Shown here: positions 17,459 to 25,279 of the stretch, piece after piece
Layout: every line of letters begins with the position of its first letter
Position numbering within the stretch: the stretch's first letter is position 1
DNA from: Amycolatopsis oliviviridis
GTDB taxonomy: Bacteria; Actinomycetota; Actinomycetes; Mycobacteriales; Pseudonocardiaceae
DNA length: 64,000 nucleotides
Direction of reading: 5' to 3'
Assembly: GCF_014654365.1 (NCBI RefSeq)
Contig: NZ_BNAY01000007.1
Span: 62,001 to 126,000, forward strand
The notes under the pieces: generated by a model
Database searches by the model: none
Told to the model about the DNA's origin: nothing
The model's input: the letters and a program-made list of their open reading frames with translations, nothing else
Program-made: the position numbers and the translations under genes

Positions 17459-18628
17459 ATGGTGGGTTTTGCCGGTAAAAGTGCCGTCGCGGGAGGCGCT
17501 GCCTTCGTAGCACTGCTCGGCACCCCCGTCCCGTCGGCGGCGGTCGCCGAGCAGTGCGCGAACCCGACCGGCACCTACACCGCGGCCGTCCCGTGGGGGC
17601 AGCGGCTGATCGATCCCGTCCGGATCTGGCCGCTGTCTCGCGGCACCGGCCAGGTGGTCGCGGTGATCGGCACCGGGGTTGACGGGAGCAACGGCCAATT
17701 CGCGCGCGGCCAGCTCGTCGGCGGCCAGGGCACCGAGTCCGACGACTGCGACGGCAGGGGCACGATCGCCGCCGGGATCGTCGGCGCGCAACCGGATGCG
17801 TCCACGACGTTCGTCGGGATCGCGCCCGGCGCCAAGATCCTGCCGATCCGCTACACGCAGACGAACGGTGGCGGCGATCCCGGGCAGCTCGCGTCCGCCA
17901 TCGAGACCGCGCTGAACCGCGGCGCGGGGATCGTCCTGATCGCCGTCCCGGCCGCATCCGACAGTCCCGCGCTCGGCGGCGCCGTCTCGCGCGCCAGGGA
18001 GAAAGGCGCGCTGATCGTCTCTCCCGCCGCGGGGACGCAGCAGGGCCAGACGTCGTACCCGACCGCGACCCCAGGCGTGCTCGCGGTGGGTTCGACCAAC
18101 CAGGCGGGCGAAGCGGTGCAGACGGAAGCCGGTTCCTACGTGGGGATTTCCGCGCCCGGCGCCGAACTGGTCAGCACCTCCGCGGGGGCGGGCGGGACCG
18201 TGGCGCACCGCTGGCCGGTGAGCGACCCGAGCCTGGCCGCCGCGCACGTGGCGGGTGTCGCCGCGCTCGTGCGCGCCTATCACCCCGAGCTGACCCCGGA
18301 ACAGGTCGTCGCCAGGCTGACGCTGACCGCGCACCGCGGTCCGAGCGGCGGGCACGATCCCCGGCGGGGCTGGGGCGCGCTCGACGCCTACGCCGCCGTT
18401 TCCGCCGCGATCCCGGCCGGCACACCCGGCCCGGGAGGACCGCCGAGCGTCGGCCCGGACACCTACGTCGTCCCCGCCGCGGCACCCGCCCGCGCGGGAA
18501 CCGACAAGGTCTCCGGTGTGCTCGCGATCGTCGGGGTGGCCACCGCGATCGCGGCGGGAGTGGTGGTGGCCGCGGTCCGGCGGGGCAAGCGCCGGGGCTG
18601 GCGGCCTTCGCGATTTCGCGCCTCGTGA
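17459..18628 (+). CDS. mycP: Mycosin-like (MycP) subtilase with degenerate catalytic triad
   Basis: A 389-residue secreted, membrane-anchored protein: signal peptide 1-30, subtilase-fold domain about 45-315, C-terminal membrane helix about 351-373 and a basic tail. It aligns with T7SS mycosins, including C33 and C97 where mycosins have a disulfide. The active site is broken: VVAVIGTGVDG has Gly71 for the catalytic Asp, DCDGRGTIAAGIVGA has Arg100 for the His, and SDPSLAAAHVAG keeps Ser258 but lacks the GTS context. In mycobacteria mycosins stabilise the secretion pore independently of proteolysis, so a structural role is plausible. Start ATG 17459 is one base from GGAGG, so GTG 17462 may be used instead. 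Confidence 0.85.
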   Translation: MVGFAGKSAVAGGAAFVALLGTPVPSAAVAEQCANPTGTYTAAVPWGQRLIDPVRIWPLSRGTGQVVAVIGTGVDGSNGQFARGQLVGGQGTESDDCDGRGTIAAGIVGAQPDASTTFVGIAPGAKILPIRYTQTNGGGDPGQLASAIETALNRGAGIVLIAVPAASDSPALGGAVSRAREKGALIVSPAAGTQQGQTSYPTATPGVLAVGSTNQAGEAVQTEAGSYVGISAPGAELVSTSAGAGGTVAHRWPVSDPSLAAAHVAGVAALVRAYHPELTPEQVVARLTLTAHRGPSGGHDPRRGWGALDAYAAVSAAIPAGTPGPGGPPSVGPDTYVVPAAAPARAGTDKVSGVLAIVGVATAIAAGVVVAAVRRGKRRGWRPSRFRAS

Positions 18629-18674
18629 GCGGCAGCGGCGTACTGGGGGACACCACTGCCGCTCACGAGGTCTT
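18622..18674 (+). terminator. Intrinsic terminator after the mycosin-like gene
   Basis: CTCGTGAGCGGCAG (18622-18635) pairs perfectly with CTGCCGCTCACGAG (18656-18669), giving a 14-bp stem that includes the mycosin stop codon, followed by a short T-run (GTCTTTTT). It separates the mycosin-like gene from the convergent minus-strand gene at 18703. The GTGAGCGG arm resembles units in the repeat islands near 60 and 62.6 kb. Confidence 0.8.
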
Positions 18675-18702
18675 TTTGCGACCCCCTGGGTTCTTGAGGT
18701 TC

Positions 18703-19080
18703 CTAGGGGACGGATACGCAGGCCGTCGAGCCCACGATGGCCACGCCGTCGCCGGCGCGGGAGACATGCACGTTGAAGTCGGCGCCGTCACGGCTGAACT
18801 GCGCGATCAGCTCACGCGGGTTGCTGCGGTCGCGCGCTCGCCAGCCCTGACCTTCCAGCATCGGCAGGACGACGTCGACGAGTTTGCGGACCGCGTCGGA
18901 CGCGTCGTCCACGCGGAGGCCGTACTGCCAGCAGAGCAGCCGGCCCGGCTGGGTCGGGTCGCAGTCCAGTTCGCCCTCGACAGTGCGTTCCGCGGTGGTG
19001 CCGAAGGTGCCCGCGACACCGTCGATGACCGCCGTCAGGTCTTCGGCCAGCGGGTCGAGTTCGGTGTTTCTCGTGATCAT
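18703..19080 (-). CDS. Conserved hypothetical protein in the T7SS locus
   Basis: A 125-residue protein with no signal peptide or membrane segment (MITRNTELDPLAEDLTAVIDGVAGTF at the start). It reads as a small alpha/beta domain and contains three cysteines, at CDPTQ, LLCWQYG and the C-terminal ACVSVP. I do not recognise a named family. ATG 19080 has GAGGG six bases upstream and is preferred over TTG 19086. It lies downstream of the DUF1023 gene on the same strand, 187 bases away, and may be the last gene of the minus-strand T7SS group. Confidence 0.55.
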   Translation of the reverse strand: MITRNTELDPLAEDLTAVIDGVAGTFGTTAERTVEGELDCDPTQPGRLLCWQYGLRVDDASDAVRKLVDVVLPMLEGQGWRARDRSNPRELIAQFSRDGADFNVHVSRAGDGVAIVGSTACVSVP

Positions 19081-19267
19081 GACCAACCCTCGATGTCTGT
19101 CGGTGAACCCGCGACCGCGATCGACGTCGCCACGGCGCTAGTTGGCTTGGTAAGTCGCGGCCGGCGTTCAAGGGCGCCGTGGCACCGCGATAGCGGGGCC
19201 TTCGGCCAGGGCGGGTTCACGCGTTCGGTCACCGCTCGCAGCCCTCCTCTGCTCCGCCACCCGTCCA

Positions 19268-20614
19268 TCACAAGCCTCGTCCCACGCCTTCGACGACCAT
19301 CTCGCCCACGGAGCCGCTCGTGAAGCCCTCGTTCGTGAGCGGTCCGCCCGTGGTCACACCGTAGATGTTGTTCCACGAATCCGAACCGGGTTTGAGCACG
19401 CCGCTGTGGGAATCGAAGCCCCACTGCAGGTCGCCGTTCGCGTCACGGCCGGTTTCCAGTTCGACGACGCCGGGGAAGCGGTCGGGGTCCGCTCCGTGCC
19501 CGGCGCCGAGCCATTCGAAGAGGCCCGCGTTGCCCTGCGCGACCACGATCGGGTCGAAGGGGGCCGTCATGGAGTAGCGCTGCACACCGGCCTGGCTCGC
19601 CGGGAGATCGCTCGGGCTCCAGATCCCGTGTCCCATGCCCGCGGACTCGACGTGCAGCACCCGGTCGGCCTTCAGCCCGAGCTGCTCCGCGAGCCCCACG
19701 GTCGCGCCGCCGTAACTGTGCCCGACGGCGGTGACCACGGTGTCCGGCCCGGCGTGACTGTCGATCTGCCCGCGCAGTTCGTCGCCGAAGGCCTTGAGAT
19801 CGGGCGCCATCGTCTGCGCGTAATGCGCGGCCGGTCCCTCGGTGACGACGTTCTGGGGGAAGACCCCGTCGGCCCAGACCACCATCGCGGTCCGCCCGGT
19901 GGCGTCCGCGGCGACCAGGCTCTTGCCGAGGTCGGCGTAGCTCTGGAAGTTCTGGAACGAGGTGTTGACGCCGGGGACGAAGAGGCCGACGTTGCGGGTG
20001 CCCGGCTCGATCCGGCCGACCAGCTCGGCGATGCGCCCGTTTCCGGACGGATCGAACCGCAGGATCTGCCGGTCGTTGGCGAGGATGTCCTCGTACAGCG
20101 CGATCCTGGTGCGCGCGTTCGCGATGTCGTCGGCTTTCCCGCCGTTCGCCAGGAGGTTCGCGAGCCGCTCGCGTTCGGAGGTCAGCGCGTCGGAGACCTT
20201 CGTGCGGTTCTCGGCGATCGCGGTGGCCCACTGCCCGGTGTCGGCCGCACCGCCGACGCCCGCCGGATTCCCGGCCTTGGGCAACGGGTTCTCCGGCATC
20301 AGCGCCCGGTACGACGCGGCGACCTGGACGTCGGCGCGCCGGTAGCCACCCGCCGCCGACGTCAGACCCTGGTGGATCACCGTCGCCTTGGTGATCTGGC
20401 CGTCGAGTTTGCCCGCGACGTCCTTGATCGTCTTGGTATAGGTGGCCGAAGCCGCGCTGGACGCCGAAACCTGGCCGAACGCGGTGGCGGGGACGTTCTC
20501 ACCCGCCAGCGCGGTCTGCGCCGTCTTGAGCACGCCGGCACGCTGTTCGAGTTCCGCCGCCGCCGCTTCGAGCCTGGCGGGGGCGACTCGGTAACCGCCC
20601 GCACTGGATGCCAT
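19268..20614 (-). CDS. DUF1023 alpha/beta-hydrolase with N-terminal helical targeting region
   Basis: A 448-residue protein. The first ~100 residues are alanine-rich helices like the WXG100-type regions of T7SS substrates. The C-terminal half is a DUF1023 alpha/beta hydrolase: VGLFVPGVNTSFQNFQSYAD, AMVVWADG and the nucleophile elbow GHSYGG with Ser about 300, followed by VLHVESAGMGHG. Such proteins are common in actinobacterial T7SS loci and are thought to be secreted or surface hydrolases; the substrate is unknown. ATG 20614 and GTG 20617 are both possible starts. It follows the PPE-like gene on the same strand by 30 bases. Confidence 0.82.
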   Translation of the reverse strand: MASSAGGYRVAPARLEAAAAELEQRAGVLKTAQTALAGENVPATAFGQVSASSAASATYTKTIKDVAGKLDGQITKATVIHQGLTSAAGGYRRADVQVAASYRALMPENPLPKAGNPAGVGGAADTGQWATAIAENRTKVSDALTSERERLANLLANGGKADDIANARTRIALYEDILANDRQILRFDPSGNGRIAELVGRIEPGTRNVGLFVPGVNTSFQNFQSYADLGKSLVAADATGRTAMVVWADGVFPQNVVTEGPAAHYAQTMAPDLKAFGDELRGQIDSHAGPDTVVTAVGHSYGGATVGLAEQLGLKADRVLHVESAGMGHGIWSPSDLPASQAGVQRYSMTAPFDPIVVAQGNAGLFEWLGAGHGADPDRFPGVVELETGRDANGDLQWGFDSHSGVLKPGSDSWNNIYGVTTGGPLTNEGFTSGSVGEMVVEGVGRGL

Positions 20615-20644
20615 CACCGAGCCGCCTCTCCGAATTCAGGGGAA

Positions 20645-21952
20645 TCAGTACTGTTCGGGTTCTTCGCCGAGCACGGCCGGAGCGACCGGGGAGGACTGAC
20701 CCCAGACGTTCTCGGTCTCCACGAGCCACGGCGGGATCCGTCGTCCGGAACCCATGTCGCCGCCCGCGCCCATACCCATCGGCATCATGGGCATCATCGG
20801 CATCGCGCCCTTGGCCGCCGCCGCGCCCGCGGCACCGGCGGCCCCGCCCGCGAGCCCGCTCATGGCGCTGCCCGAGCCGCCGTCGCCCGCCAGACCGGAG
20901 AACGCGGCGGGCGCGTCGCCAGGCCCGGAGACCCCGCCACCGCCGATGGCGCCGCCGTCCAGCGAGGGCGCGCCGCCCCCGCCGATCGGGATGCCGCCAC
21001 CCGCACCACCCGCGGTCGCGCCTGCCGCACCGGCGCCTCCGCCGACGGGCTCACCGTTCTTGTCCTTGCCCTCGTTCGGGTTCTTGCCGTTGGCCCACCC
21101 GGGAACGCGCGGCATGATCGAACCGAACCGGCCGAACGCGGCGGCCGAGGCCGCGGCGAGACCGGCGGTGAACATGTCGCCGAACAACGGGTTCGATTTC
21201 GGGACCTGGCCCGGCTGCCCGGTGGTGGGCGGGGTCGAGCCGTCCGACGGCAGCGGATGCGTGTTGTCCCCCGGCAGCACGCCGACACCGGGCGTTCCGC
21301 CGATGTTGTTGCCGACGGAGCCGCCGCCCGGGGCCGAGCCGCCCCCGGTGACCGGCGGCGGGGCGACGGCGTTCGGCGAGGCCGGAATGGACTCCTCCGC
21401 CGAGGTGTAGTCACCCGCGAGCTGGGTCATCACCACGATCGCCTTGCTGTGCGCCGCGTTGGCCGCGCCCGCGGCCTGCTGCTGCGCCTCGACGTTCGCG
21501 ATGGCCTGCTGCCGTTGCTGGGCGGCGTTCATGATCGTCGCCGGGGACGAGTCCGGGGGCAGCAGAGGCGGGTTGACCGCCAGCGCGACGTCGGCCGGGG
21601 AGACGTCCGGCACCGCGACCGGCGGCGGCATCTCCTTCTTGGCCTTCACCAGCGCGTCCGCCGCGTCCTCGAGGAGATGGTTCATCGCGTGCGCGGTCTG
21701 GGCGACCTTGCGGATTCCGCCGACCAGGTCGGTGATCATCGTGTGGTACTTGTCGGCGGCACCGCCGGTCCAGCTGCCGGAGAAGTCCTTCAGCTCCCCG
21801 GTCAGGTTCTCGGCCTGTTCGAACAGCCCCGAGCCGGTGGACTGCCACTTGTGGGCCGCGTGCCGGGCCGTGTTGGGGTCGCCCGCCTGCAGCATCGCGT
21901 AAAGCTGCTGGTGCGAGTAGGCGGCGAAGTTCGTGTGCGCGGTGTCGGTCAT
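20645..21952 (-). CDS. PPE/WXG-like T7SS substrate with Gly/Pro-rich tail
   Basis: A 435-residue protein. Residues about 1-190 are helical with SWTGGAADKYHTMI supplying a WxG turn, as in WXG100 and PPE-type proteins. Residues about 195-400 are low-complexity, rich in Gly, Pro and Ala, and include a methionine-proline run (MPMMPMMPMG). The end (VWGQSSPVAPAVLGEEPEQY) is again ordered. This architecture is that of T7SS-exported or cell-envelope-associated proteins in Pseudonocardiaceae. It overlaps the upstream WXG-like gene by four bases, so the two are coupled and may form a heterodimer like PE/PPE pairs. Confidence 0.72.
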   Translation of the reverse strand: MTDTAHTNFAAYSHQQLYAMLQAGDPNTARHAAHKWQSTGSGLFEQAENLTGELKDFSGSWTGGAADKYHTMITDLVGGIRKVAQTAHAMNHLLEDAADALVKAKKEMPPPVAVPDVSPADVALAVNPPLLPPDSSPATIMNAAQQRQQAIANVEAQQQAAGAANAAHSKAIVVMTQLAGDYTSAEESIPASPNAVAPPPVTGGGSAPGGGSVGNNIGGTPGVGVLPGDNTHPLPSDGSTPPTTGQPGQVPKSNPLFGDMFTAGLAAASAAAFGRFGSIMPRVPGWANGKNPNEGKDKNGEPVGGGAGAAGATAGGAGGGIPIGGGGAPSLDGGAIGGGGVSGPGDAPAAFSGLAGDGGSGSAMSGLAGGAAGAAGAAAAKGAMPMMPMMPMGMGAGGDMGSGRRIPPWLVETENVWGQSSPVAPAVLGEEPEQY

Positions 21953-22353
21953 CCCTTGTTCCCCCCGCCGTTCGAGCCGCTGTTACCACCCAGCACGCCG
22001 CCGAGGACGTTGAGCAGCGGATCGAGCAGCCCGGTCTGCTGGCTGGAGTGGTTCATGTCGCCGGCGACCGAGTCATCGGCCGCGGCGTAGCCGTCCGCGA
22101 CGGTCGTGGTGACGTCCTGCGCGAAGGTGATCGCGCCCTTGACCTGGTCCAGCAGCCCCTGCATCTCGGCGACGGCCGCCTGGTGCGCCTTGTTGAGGGA
22201 ACCCGCCTCCCCGAACTCGCCGAACAGCAACGGTTGCTCGCTCAGGGTCAGCAGGAAGTCGTTCGGCTTGGACATCGCATGGATCTGGGTCTCCAGTTCC
22301 CGCACGAAGTCCTTCAGTGATTCCAGATGGACGTAGTACGACTGGTCTTGCAT
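21949..22353 (-). CDS. WXG100-like T7SS protein
   Basis: A 134-residue mostly helical protein (MQDQSYYVHLESLKDFVRELETQIHAM) with an asparagine/glycine-rich C-terminal tail (NSGSNGGGNKG). The start ATG 22353 is chosen because the family-like helices begin there; longer in-frame starts would cross the upstream stem-loop. It resembles the small helical partners encoded next to PPE-type proteins. The stop overlaps the following PPE-like gene by four bases. It has no WxG motif, so assignment rests on context, length and helicity. Confidence 0.62.
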   Translation of the reverse strand: MQDQSYYVHLESLKDFVRELETQIHAMSKPNDFLLTLSEQPLLFGEFGEAGSLNKAHQAAVAEMQGLLDQVKGAITFAQDVTTTVADGYAAADDSVAGDMNHSSQQTGLLDPLLNVLGGVLGGNSGSNGGGNKG

Positions 22354-22410
22354 TGATCCCGGCTCTCTCGTGATCGGCCATGCCAACAAAGGACGACGAC
22401 GCGCAAAGCC

Positions 22411-22450
22411 GGCCGGCCGGTGCCGAGGGGGGTGAAAGCACCGGCCGGCC
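22411..22450 (-). terminator. GC-rich stem-loop between two WXG100-type genes
   Basis: GGCCGGCCGGTGC (22411-22423) pairs perfectly with GCACCGGCCGGCC (22438-22450) around a 14-base loop. On the transcribed minus strand it follows the stop codon of the WXG100 gene by 12 bases and is followed by GGCTTTG. It could attenuate read-through so that the two upstream WXG100 genes are expressed more than the downstream substrate genes, or protect the 3' end of their message. Confidence 0.6.
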
Positions 22451-22462
22451 GACGGATGGGGA

Positions 22463-22765
22463 TCAGCCGGCGAACAGGCCCTGGTTACGGTTCTCCAGGC
22501 TGTGCTGGAGATCGTGGGCGTCGCCGACCTTGCCACCGAACTGCGCGATGATCGCCACGATGTCCGCGGTGGCCTGGCGCAGGCGGGTTTCAGACGCACG
22601 GGCGGCCTCACCGGCGGAGCTGCCGGAGGCGTACCAGGTCTGAGTGATCGGCTGCAGGTTCGTGTGCAGCTGTTCGAGCTGAGAAGTGAGCGCCTTGGCC
22701 TTGGCGGCCAGCGAGGCCGAGCTGTGCTGCAGCGCGGCGAAGTTGATTTCGACGACGTCAGCCAT
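22463..22765 (-). CDS. WXG100 family (EsxA/EsxB-like) protein
   Basis: A 100-residue all-helical protein, the classic WXG100 length: helix 1 (NFAALQHSSASLAAKAKALTS), a turn with TWYASGSSAGEAA where the usual W-x-G reads W-Y-A-S-G, and helix 2 ending HDLQHSLENRNQGLFAG. WXG100 proteins are secreted by the EccC ATPase as helical-hairpin dimers. Its likely partner is the gene just upstream (22787-23128), 21 bases away on the same strand. The ATG has GAGAGGACC upstream. Confidence 0.82.
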   Translation of the reverse strand: MADVVEINFAALQHSSASLAAKAKALTSQLEQLHTNLQPITQTWYASGSSAGEAARASETRLRQATADIVAIIAQFGGKVGDAHDLQHSLENRNQGLFAG

Positions 22766-22786
22766 GATTGGTGGTCCTCTCGCGGA

Positions 22787-23128
22787 TCAGGGGTTCAGCC
22801 GGTGGATCACGGTCTGGTCGACGGTGCCGCTGACCCCGGTCAGGCTTTCCCGGACCTGCTCGTCACCCGAGTTGTAGTTCCGGTTGCTTTCGTGCACGAG
22901 ACGCGACATGGTGTTGAGCTCGTTCACGGCGATGGTCATCTTCTCCTGCAGACGGCGCTGCAGGTCCCAGAACGCGACCGCCTGGTCACCCTTGTAGTTG
23001 TGCAGGGTCTGGGTCAGCTCGCTCTCCAAGCTGGCCATCGTGGTCTTGGCGTTCGACGCGGTTTCCTCGAACCCCTGGACGGCGCGCGCCATCGCAGCTG
23101 CGTCTGCCTGATATCCCGTACCGGTCAT
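22787..23128 (-). CDS. WXG100 family (EsxA/EsxB-like) protein
   Basis: A 113-residue helical-hairpin protein (MTGTGYQADAAAMARAVQGF ... LHNYKGDQAVAFWDLQRRLQEKM). The W-x-G turn is replaced by YKG, followed by a conserved FWDLQ. GAGGAGG lies eight bases upstream of ATG 23128. It is the first gene of a minus-strand run of five T7SS genes and probably forms a dimer with the adjacent 100-residue WXG100 protein. Confidence 0.8.
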   Translation of the reverse strand: MTGTGYQADAAAMARAVQGFEETASNAKTTMASLESELTQTLHNYKGDQAVAFWDLQRRLQEKMTIAVNELNTMSRLVHESNRNYNSGDEQVRESLTGVSGTVDQTVIHRLNP

Positions 23129-23265
23129 TGATGGGCCACCTCCTCTCATCTCGCTGGAAATCCCGGTGAGCACCAGGGGACGCCCTGTCTGCTCTTGTGA
23201 AGGACACGCTAGAAAACAGGGGAGTGTGGTCAAACGGCACAACTGCCGGTTGCGGTGACGGCACT

Positions 23266-23282
23266 ATTACCCACAGGTCGGC
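23266..23282. promoter_or_regulatory. ATTACCCACA-type motif in a T7SS divergent region
   Basis: The sequence ATTACCCACAGGTCGGC lies between the first WXG100 gene (minus) and the membrane-protein gene (plus). Closely similar sequences occur in two other divergent T7SS regions: 33557-33572 on the minus strand and 40446-40463 on the plus strand. It may be a binding site for a shared regulator. No binding factor is known from sequence. Confidence 0.4.
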
Positions 23283-23322
23283 GGTAGGGCCTTCCCCACC
23301 TTCGATCCGGGGGAGAACTCCA

Positions 23323-24312
23323 GTGTTCGATGTGGAGCTCCCCGGCACCCTCGATTCCATGGTGGACAAGGGATCCAGGACAGTACTGCATCGCCCGCTG
23401 ATGATCTTGGCGGCGGCGATGGCGGTGCTCGGGGTGATCGCGCTCGGCGGCCTCGTTCTCGACGATCGCAGCCTCGTCAACGCGCCCATTTGGCTCAAAC
23501 CGCTCAAGTTCACGATTTCCGTGGGTCTCTACGCGGTGACACTGGCCTGGCTGATCGGGCAGCTGACCCGGGGCAAGCGGCTCGGGTGGTGGCTCGGGAC
23601 GGTGTTCGCGGTCGGCCTCGGCATGGACATGGCGCTGCTGTTCTGGCAGATCGCCGTCCGCGGCCGGACACTCCACTTCAACCAGGAGACCCCGGCCGAC
23701 CAGTGGATCAACAACATGGTCGCGAACGGTGCCTTCCTCGGCTGGGGAGCGACGGCGGCCATCGCGGTTCTCCTGTTGTTCCAGCGTCTTCCCGACCGGG
23801 CGATGAACTCCGCGTTACGTGCGGGTGCCGCGTTGTCGGTCGCCGGCATCGGGATCGCGCTGCTGATGTTCGGGCCGAACGAACAGCAGATGGCCCAGTT
23901 CCGCTCCGGCGAACGGCCGTCGATCGTCGGGGCGCACGCCGTCGGTGTACCCGACGGTGGCCCGGGGCTGCCGGTGCTGGGCTGGAGCACCGTGGGCGGG
24001 GACATGCGGATCCCGCACTTCTTCGGGATCCACGCGATCCAGGTGCTGCCACTGGTCGCTTTCGGGCTGCTGAAGCTCGCCCGACGGTATCCGGTGCTCG
24101 AATCGGACTTCGTGCGGCGGAACCTGGTCCGGACCGCATCGGCCGGTTTCGCGGGGTTGCTGGCGCTGCTCACCTGGCAGGCTCAGCGGGGACAGTCCAT
24201 CGTGCATCCCGACTTCTGGACGCTGGTCGCGGGTGCCGGGATCATCGTCGTGGTGGCCGCCGGTTCGATGCTTTCCCTCCGGGCGCCGAGGCCGATGCAC
24301 CAGCTGACGTGA
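23323..24312 (+). CDS. Multi-pass membrane protein of unknown function
   Basis: A roughly 330-residue inner-membrane protein with about eight or nine hydrophobic segments (LMILAAAMAVLGVIALGGLVL, FTISVGLYAVTLAWLIGQL, FLGWGATAAIAVLLLF, ALSVAGIGIALLMF, IQVLPLVAFGLLKLA, FAGLLALLTWQ, VAGAGIIVVVAAGSML). A loop holding DMRIPHFFGIHAIQVLPL contains two histidines next to membrane helices. I do not recognise a family. I place the start at GTG 23323 behind GGGGGAG; ATG 23359 is an alternative, and the open frame extends upstream to 23197 without a membrane-like sequence. Confidence 0.65.
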   Translation: MFDVELPGTLDSMVDKGSRTVLHRPLMILAAAMAVLGVIALGGLVLDDRSLVNAPIWLKPLKFTISVGLYAVTLAWLIGQLTRGKRLGWWLGTVFAVGLGMDMALLFWQIAVRGRTLHFNQETPADQWINNMVANGAFLGWGATAAIAVLLLFQRLPDRAMNSALRAGAALSVAGIGIALLMFGPNEQQMAQFRSGERPSIVGAHAVGVPDGGPGLPVLGWSTVGGDMRIPHFFGIHAIQVLPLVAFGLLKLARRYPVLESDFVRRNLVRTASAGFAGLLALLTWQAQRGQSIVHPDFWTLVAGAGIIVVVAAGSMLSLRAPRPMHQLT

Positions 24313-24391
24313 TCTTCACCGTATCTCCACGAGATCCACTCGGGACTTTCTGCCGCATCGGATAACTTTCGGTCCGATGAAGGGGGTAAGC

Positions 24392-25183
24392 GTGAATGGA
24401 ACGCGGACTTATCGGCGGTTTTCGGGCAGACGCGCGGGTGTGGTGCTCACCGCCGCGGCGGTGCTGATCGGTGGGGTGGCGTGTTCGTCGTCGCCTGACG
24501 CGCCTGGCTCGTCCGGTGCGTCCGGCGACGACAAGGCGGCCGCACCCGAGAAGTTCGGCCCGGCGGGATACCGCGGGCTGACCCTGGGGATGGCCAAGGA
24601 CGCCGCGCTGGCGGGCGGCAAGCTGGCTCCGGCGCCGACGTCCAATTTGGATGGTTGTGCTGACTTCTCCTACGTCGGCGGTCCGGCTCCCGACCCGGCG
24701 CGGATGAAGGCGGAAGCCGATGCCGAGGCCAAGGCGAAGGACCTGAACAAGAAGGCCGACGAACTCGAGGCGGACCCGGAGCCGAAGCCGGGCGCGTCCG
24801 CGGAGGAAAGCGCGAGGTCGGCGGAGAAGTCCGCCAAGGACACGCGACTGTTCGCCGACGCCGCTCTCGCGTCCGCCGAGCTGGCGGGCAAGCGGGAAGA
24901 GCGTGACAAGGCTTTCGTGGCCGCTGGTGGGGCCTCGTTCGGTAAGGAGGGACTGCGTGAACTCGCCGCTCCTTCGGACGCGAAGACCGCCGAGGGGATC
25001 GGCGCCGGTTCATCACTCGCGGAACTGAAGGCGGCCTACGACGCCAAGGGGATGAAGGCCGGCGACAACGGCCGGTTTCAGGTGCCTGTAGACGGGAAAC
25101 CGGACTGGATCTACGAGTTCACCGTCAACGGGGAGAAGGTCGGTTCGGTGTCGATGATCAACCCGAAGTCGAAGTGTTCTTGA
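24392..25183 (+). CDS. Putative lipoprotein
   Basis: A 263-residue secreted lipoprotein. The signal peptide (RRAGVVLTAAAVLIGGVAC) ends in a lipobox with the modified cysteine at residue 31, followed by a Ser/Pro/Gly linker. Residues about 110-185 are a charged Ala/Glu/Lys/Asp-rich helical stretch that looks like coiled coil. The flanking parts (YRGLTLGMAKDAAL ... GIGAGSSLAELKAAYDAKG ... YEFTVNGEKVGSVSMI) look like two halves of one small alpha/beta domain into which the helix is inserted. GTG 24392, six bases after AAGGGGG, fits better than ATG 24377. Function unknown. Confidence 0.75.
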   Translation: MNGTRTYRRFSGRRAGVVLTAAAVLIGGVACSSSPDAPGSSGASGDDKAAAPEKFGPAGYRGLTLGMAKDAALAGGKLAPAPTSNLDGCADFSYVGGPAPDPARMKAEADAEAKAKDLNKKADELEADPEPKPGASAEESARSAEKSAKDTRLFADAALASAELAGKREERDKAFVAAGGASFGKEGLRELAAPSDAKTAEGIGAGSSLAELKAAYDAKGMKAGDNGRFQVPVDGKPDWIYEFTVNGEKVGSVSMINPKSKCS

Positions 25184-25221
25184 GCCAGAAGCGTTTCTGA
25201 TTCAAGAGTTCGGGGGAAGGT

Positions 25222-25259
25222 GGGAAAGGGGCCGTTCGGTTTCGAACGGCCCCTTTCCC
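25222..25259. terminator. Strong hairpin between convergent genes
   Basis: A perfect 17-bp stem (25222-25238 with 25243-25259) and a GTTT tetraloop. It lies between the lipoprotein gene and the convergent trypsin-like protease gene, about 40 and 20 bases from their stop codons, so it can end both transcripts. The arm contains GGAAAGGGGCC, similar to the family B palindromes. Confidence 0.8.
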
Positions 25260-25279
25260 TTCGCGGTCGGACTCCGCGG

